Of a stretch of DNA of 6,905 nt, positions 5,770-6,905 are shown piece after piece. A model generated the notes under the pieces. That model did not search any database, was not told the DNA's origin, and worked only from the letters and a program-made list of their open reading frames with translations. This stretch comes from Bacillota bacterium (GTDB lineage Bacteria; Bacillota; Bacilli; Bacillales; Bacillaceae_J), in NCBI GenBank assembly GCA_023457235.1, contig JAEWMK010000494.1:1-6905 (forward strand). Reading direction: 5' to 3'. The number at the start of each line of letters is the position of its first letter. Position 1 is the stretch's first letter. The translations under genes were made by a program, and so were the position numbers.

Positions 5770-5914
5770 GAGCCGGAGTTCCCGGTCCCGTGGCTCAACC
5801 AAACAATTGAGCCAGAGTTCCCGACCCCATGGCCCAACCAATCAATTGAGCCGGAGTTCCCGACCCCATGGTCCAGCCAAACAATTGAGCCAAAGAACCC
5901 GACCCCATGGCCCA
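5770..5914 (+). repeat. Dispersed 28-bp repeat, cluster 3: regular 39-bp tandem array (four copies)
   Basis: Copies at 5770-5797, 5809-5836, 5848-5875 and 5887-5914, exactly 39 bases apart. The 11-base spacers are almost identical: ACCAAACAATT, ACCAATCAATT, GCCAAACAATT. The central dinucleotide is TT, TT, TT, AA. Tails differ from the other clusters: copies 2-4 carry CCATGG or CCATGGT where clusters 1 and 2 usually have CTGTGT-type tails. Because 39 is a multiple of three, both strands stay open across the array and give false reading frames. It sits between the divergent MFS and FAD-oxidoreductase genes, where their promoters must lie. Confidence 0.93.
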
Positions 5915-5930
5915 CAGAATACGTCTACAA

Positions 5931-5940
5931 ACCGCGCGGT
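5931..5940. other. Perfect 10-bp GC palindrome
   Basis: ACCGCGCGGT is fully self-complementary and stands out in AT-rich sequence, 16 bases after the last repeat of the array and 73 bases before ATG 6013. It could be a binding site for a dimeric regulator of either divergent gene; chance cannot be excluded. Confidence 0.25.
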
Positions 5941-6012
5941 CATGGCAATACTAATAATTATAAGTTCATGTTAAGATTCTTATATACATACTCACTAGTT
6001 AGGATGCGTGTT

Positions 6013-6905
6013 ATGAAGTTCCATTTTATTTTCACCATAATTATAGTTTTACTGCTTTCCTCCTGCGGCACTGCAACAACTCAAACGCCAGTGGACCTTG
6101 AAACGAACGATGTTCCCAGACTCCGCTCACTCGAACCTGTTGAGGTGAAGGATGAAATCCTCCTTGGCACATTGGCAAACTGGGCGATGCTGAATTACGG
6201 GAATCTCGATGGCGAGACCTACGACGTTGTTGTTGTCGGAAGCGAGCCGGAAGGAATTTCGGCCGCAATTGCTGCTGCACGTGAGGGCCAAAAAACGCTG
6301 TTAATAGATAAAAAGCCGTTTGTCGGGGGTCTTTACACGCTTGGGATGCTGAACATGATCGATATTAACTGGTCACCAACCCATGAGAGCGTCAATAAAG
6401 GGCTTTTTCTTGAATTCTATGAAAAAATAAATAACCGTACATCCTTTGATGTGAAGCAAGCAAAACGGGTTTTTGAGAACATGCTTGCTGATGAAAAAAA
6501 ATTAACGGTGCAGTTGGGGGCCGGGAGCTTCCTCCCTATCATGAACCAAAATCATGTTGAAGCACTGCTATATAAGGATGCTAATGGGACTGTAAAAAAA
6601 ATCGTCGGAAAGCAATACATCGATTCCACTCCTGACGCTGATTTTTCCCAGCTTGCTGGTGCCAATTTTACCATCGGTCAAGAAGATTTTCGGAATGAAG
6701 CAAGAATGATGGCCGTTACACTCGTGTTCGAACTGTCAGGGGTTGATTGGGGCAAGGTCCAGAATTACCTTAATAATGACGAGGAAGTTTACACAGGAGC
6801 TGACCAATTTTCAGCCTGGGGTTATGGAAAGGAAATGGCGCAATATAAGCCAAGTCAGGAAAATGTCCGGATCCGTGCTTTAAATATTGGCAGGCAGGAT
6901 AGTGG
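6013..6905 (+). CDS. Lipoprotein with FAD-dependent oxidoreductase domain, 3' end cut off by window edge
   Basis: I translated 297 open codons with no stop. Residues 1-17 are a lipoprotein signal peptide with lipobox LSSC, giving lipidated C18, so the protein should be anchored on the outer face of the membrane. An FAD-binding Rossmann fold follows: strand YDVVVVGSEPEGISAA with GSEPEG at 76-81 in place of the usual GxGxxG (the third position is Glu), and LLIDKKPFVGG at 96-106, where D99 is placed to bind the FAD ribose. This matches the FAD_oxidored-type family (PF12831), in which a GGEPEG variant is, as I recall, common; the substrate is unknown. Start ATG 6013 has a modest AGGA (6001-6004) eight bases upstream. 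TTCATG (5965-5970) and CATACT (5987-5992) are a weak promoter candidate. Its composition looks more GC-rich than the genes at the left of the window. It is divergent from the MFS gene; a shared pathway is possible but unsupported. Confidence 0.85.
   Translation, partial: MKFHFIFTIIIVLLLSSCGTATTQTPVDLETNDVPRLRSLEPVEVKDEILLGTLANWAMLNYGNLDGETYDVVVVGSEPEGISAAIAAAREGQKTLLIDKKPFVGGLYTLGMLNMIDINWSPTHESVNKGLFLEFYEKINNRTSFDVKQAKRVFENMLADEKKLTVQLGAGSFLPIMNQNHVEALLYKDANGTVKKIVGKQYIDSTPDADFSQLAGANFTIGQEDFRNEARMMAVTLVFELSGVDWGKVQNYLNNDEEVYTGADQFSAWGYGKEMAQYKPSQENVRIRALNIGRQDS

Noticed and set aside
5770..5914. CRISPR array
   Set aside because: The 11-base spacers are almost identical and too short, the repeats are diverged, and there are no cas genes. 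It is a simple tandem repeat.
5637..5974. Open frames on both strands across the 39-bp array, encoding 13-residue repeats (SSRPHGP-like on plus, GNSGSI-like on minus)
   Set aside because: The 39-bp period keeps any stop-free frame open on both strands. There is no ribosome binding site, and the frames add only unrelated sequence at the ends, so these are by-products of the repeat.
6041..6280. Minus-strand Arg/Gln-rich frame
   Set aside because: It is antisense to the lipoprotein gene, whose signal peptide, FAD motif and long open frame are much better supported.

Overview
The window looks like chromosomal DNA from a low-GC Bacillaceae species (Bacillus/Neobacillus-like). The evidence is strong AGGAG-type ribosome binding sites, a TTG start, Gram-positive secretion signals, a Gram-positive-type lipobox, and gene families typical of that group. 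This placement is inferred from style and gene content, not from a search. I see no plasmid, phage, transposase, CRISPR, rRNA or tRNA signal.

Layout, left to right. (1) 1-980, minus: 3'-truncated membrane diguanylate cyclase (GGDEF) with an intact catalytic motif and an intact inhibitory I-site, preceded by a good sigma-A-like promoter. (2) 981-1445: non-coding divergent region. (3) 1446-2216, plus: secreted protein with a beta-rich domain, a Gln/Pro/Thr linker and a C-terminal copper-amine-oxidase-N-type domain. (4) 2256-2762, minus: hemerythrin HHE protein, convergent with gene 3 across a shared hairpin. Its upstream region has a CRP/FNR-type palindrome placed at -41.5 from a candidate -10 box. 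(5) 3092-4019, plus: membrane HD-GYP phosphodiesterase, split into two frames at a T8 run, followed by a strong terminator. (6) 4154-4291, plus: a 45-residue acidic protein with a good ribosome binding site. (7) 4414-5691, minus: MFS transporter that starts with TTG and ends inside a repeat. (8) 6013-6905, plus: 3'-truncated lipoprotein with an FAD-dependent oxidoreductase domain.

The most distinctive structure is a 28-bp GC-rich repeat family (core GAGCCGGAGTTCCCGACC). It occurs ten times in three clusters (2909-2976, 4309-4446, 5770-5914), all in the same orientation and all between or at the edges of genes. In each cluster only the last copy carries AA in place of the central TT. The third cluster is a regular 39-bp tandem array. 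One copy supplies the C-terminal residues of the MFS protein.

Functionally, a c-di-GMP synthase and a (frameshifted) c-di-GMP hydrolase lie about 2 kb apart, with a secreted protein and a hemerythrin between them. This suggests, but does not prove, a local link between second-messenger signalling, surface properties and oxygen or nitric oxide sensing. I do not see a complete undescribed defence or mobile system. The repeat family, the T8 frameshift and the FNR-like promoter are the best leads.
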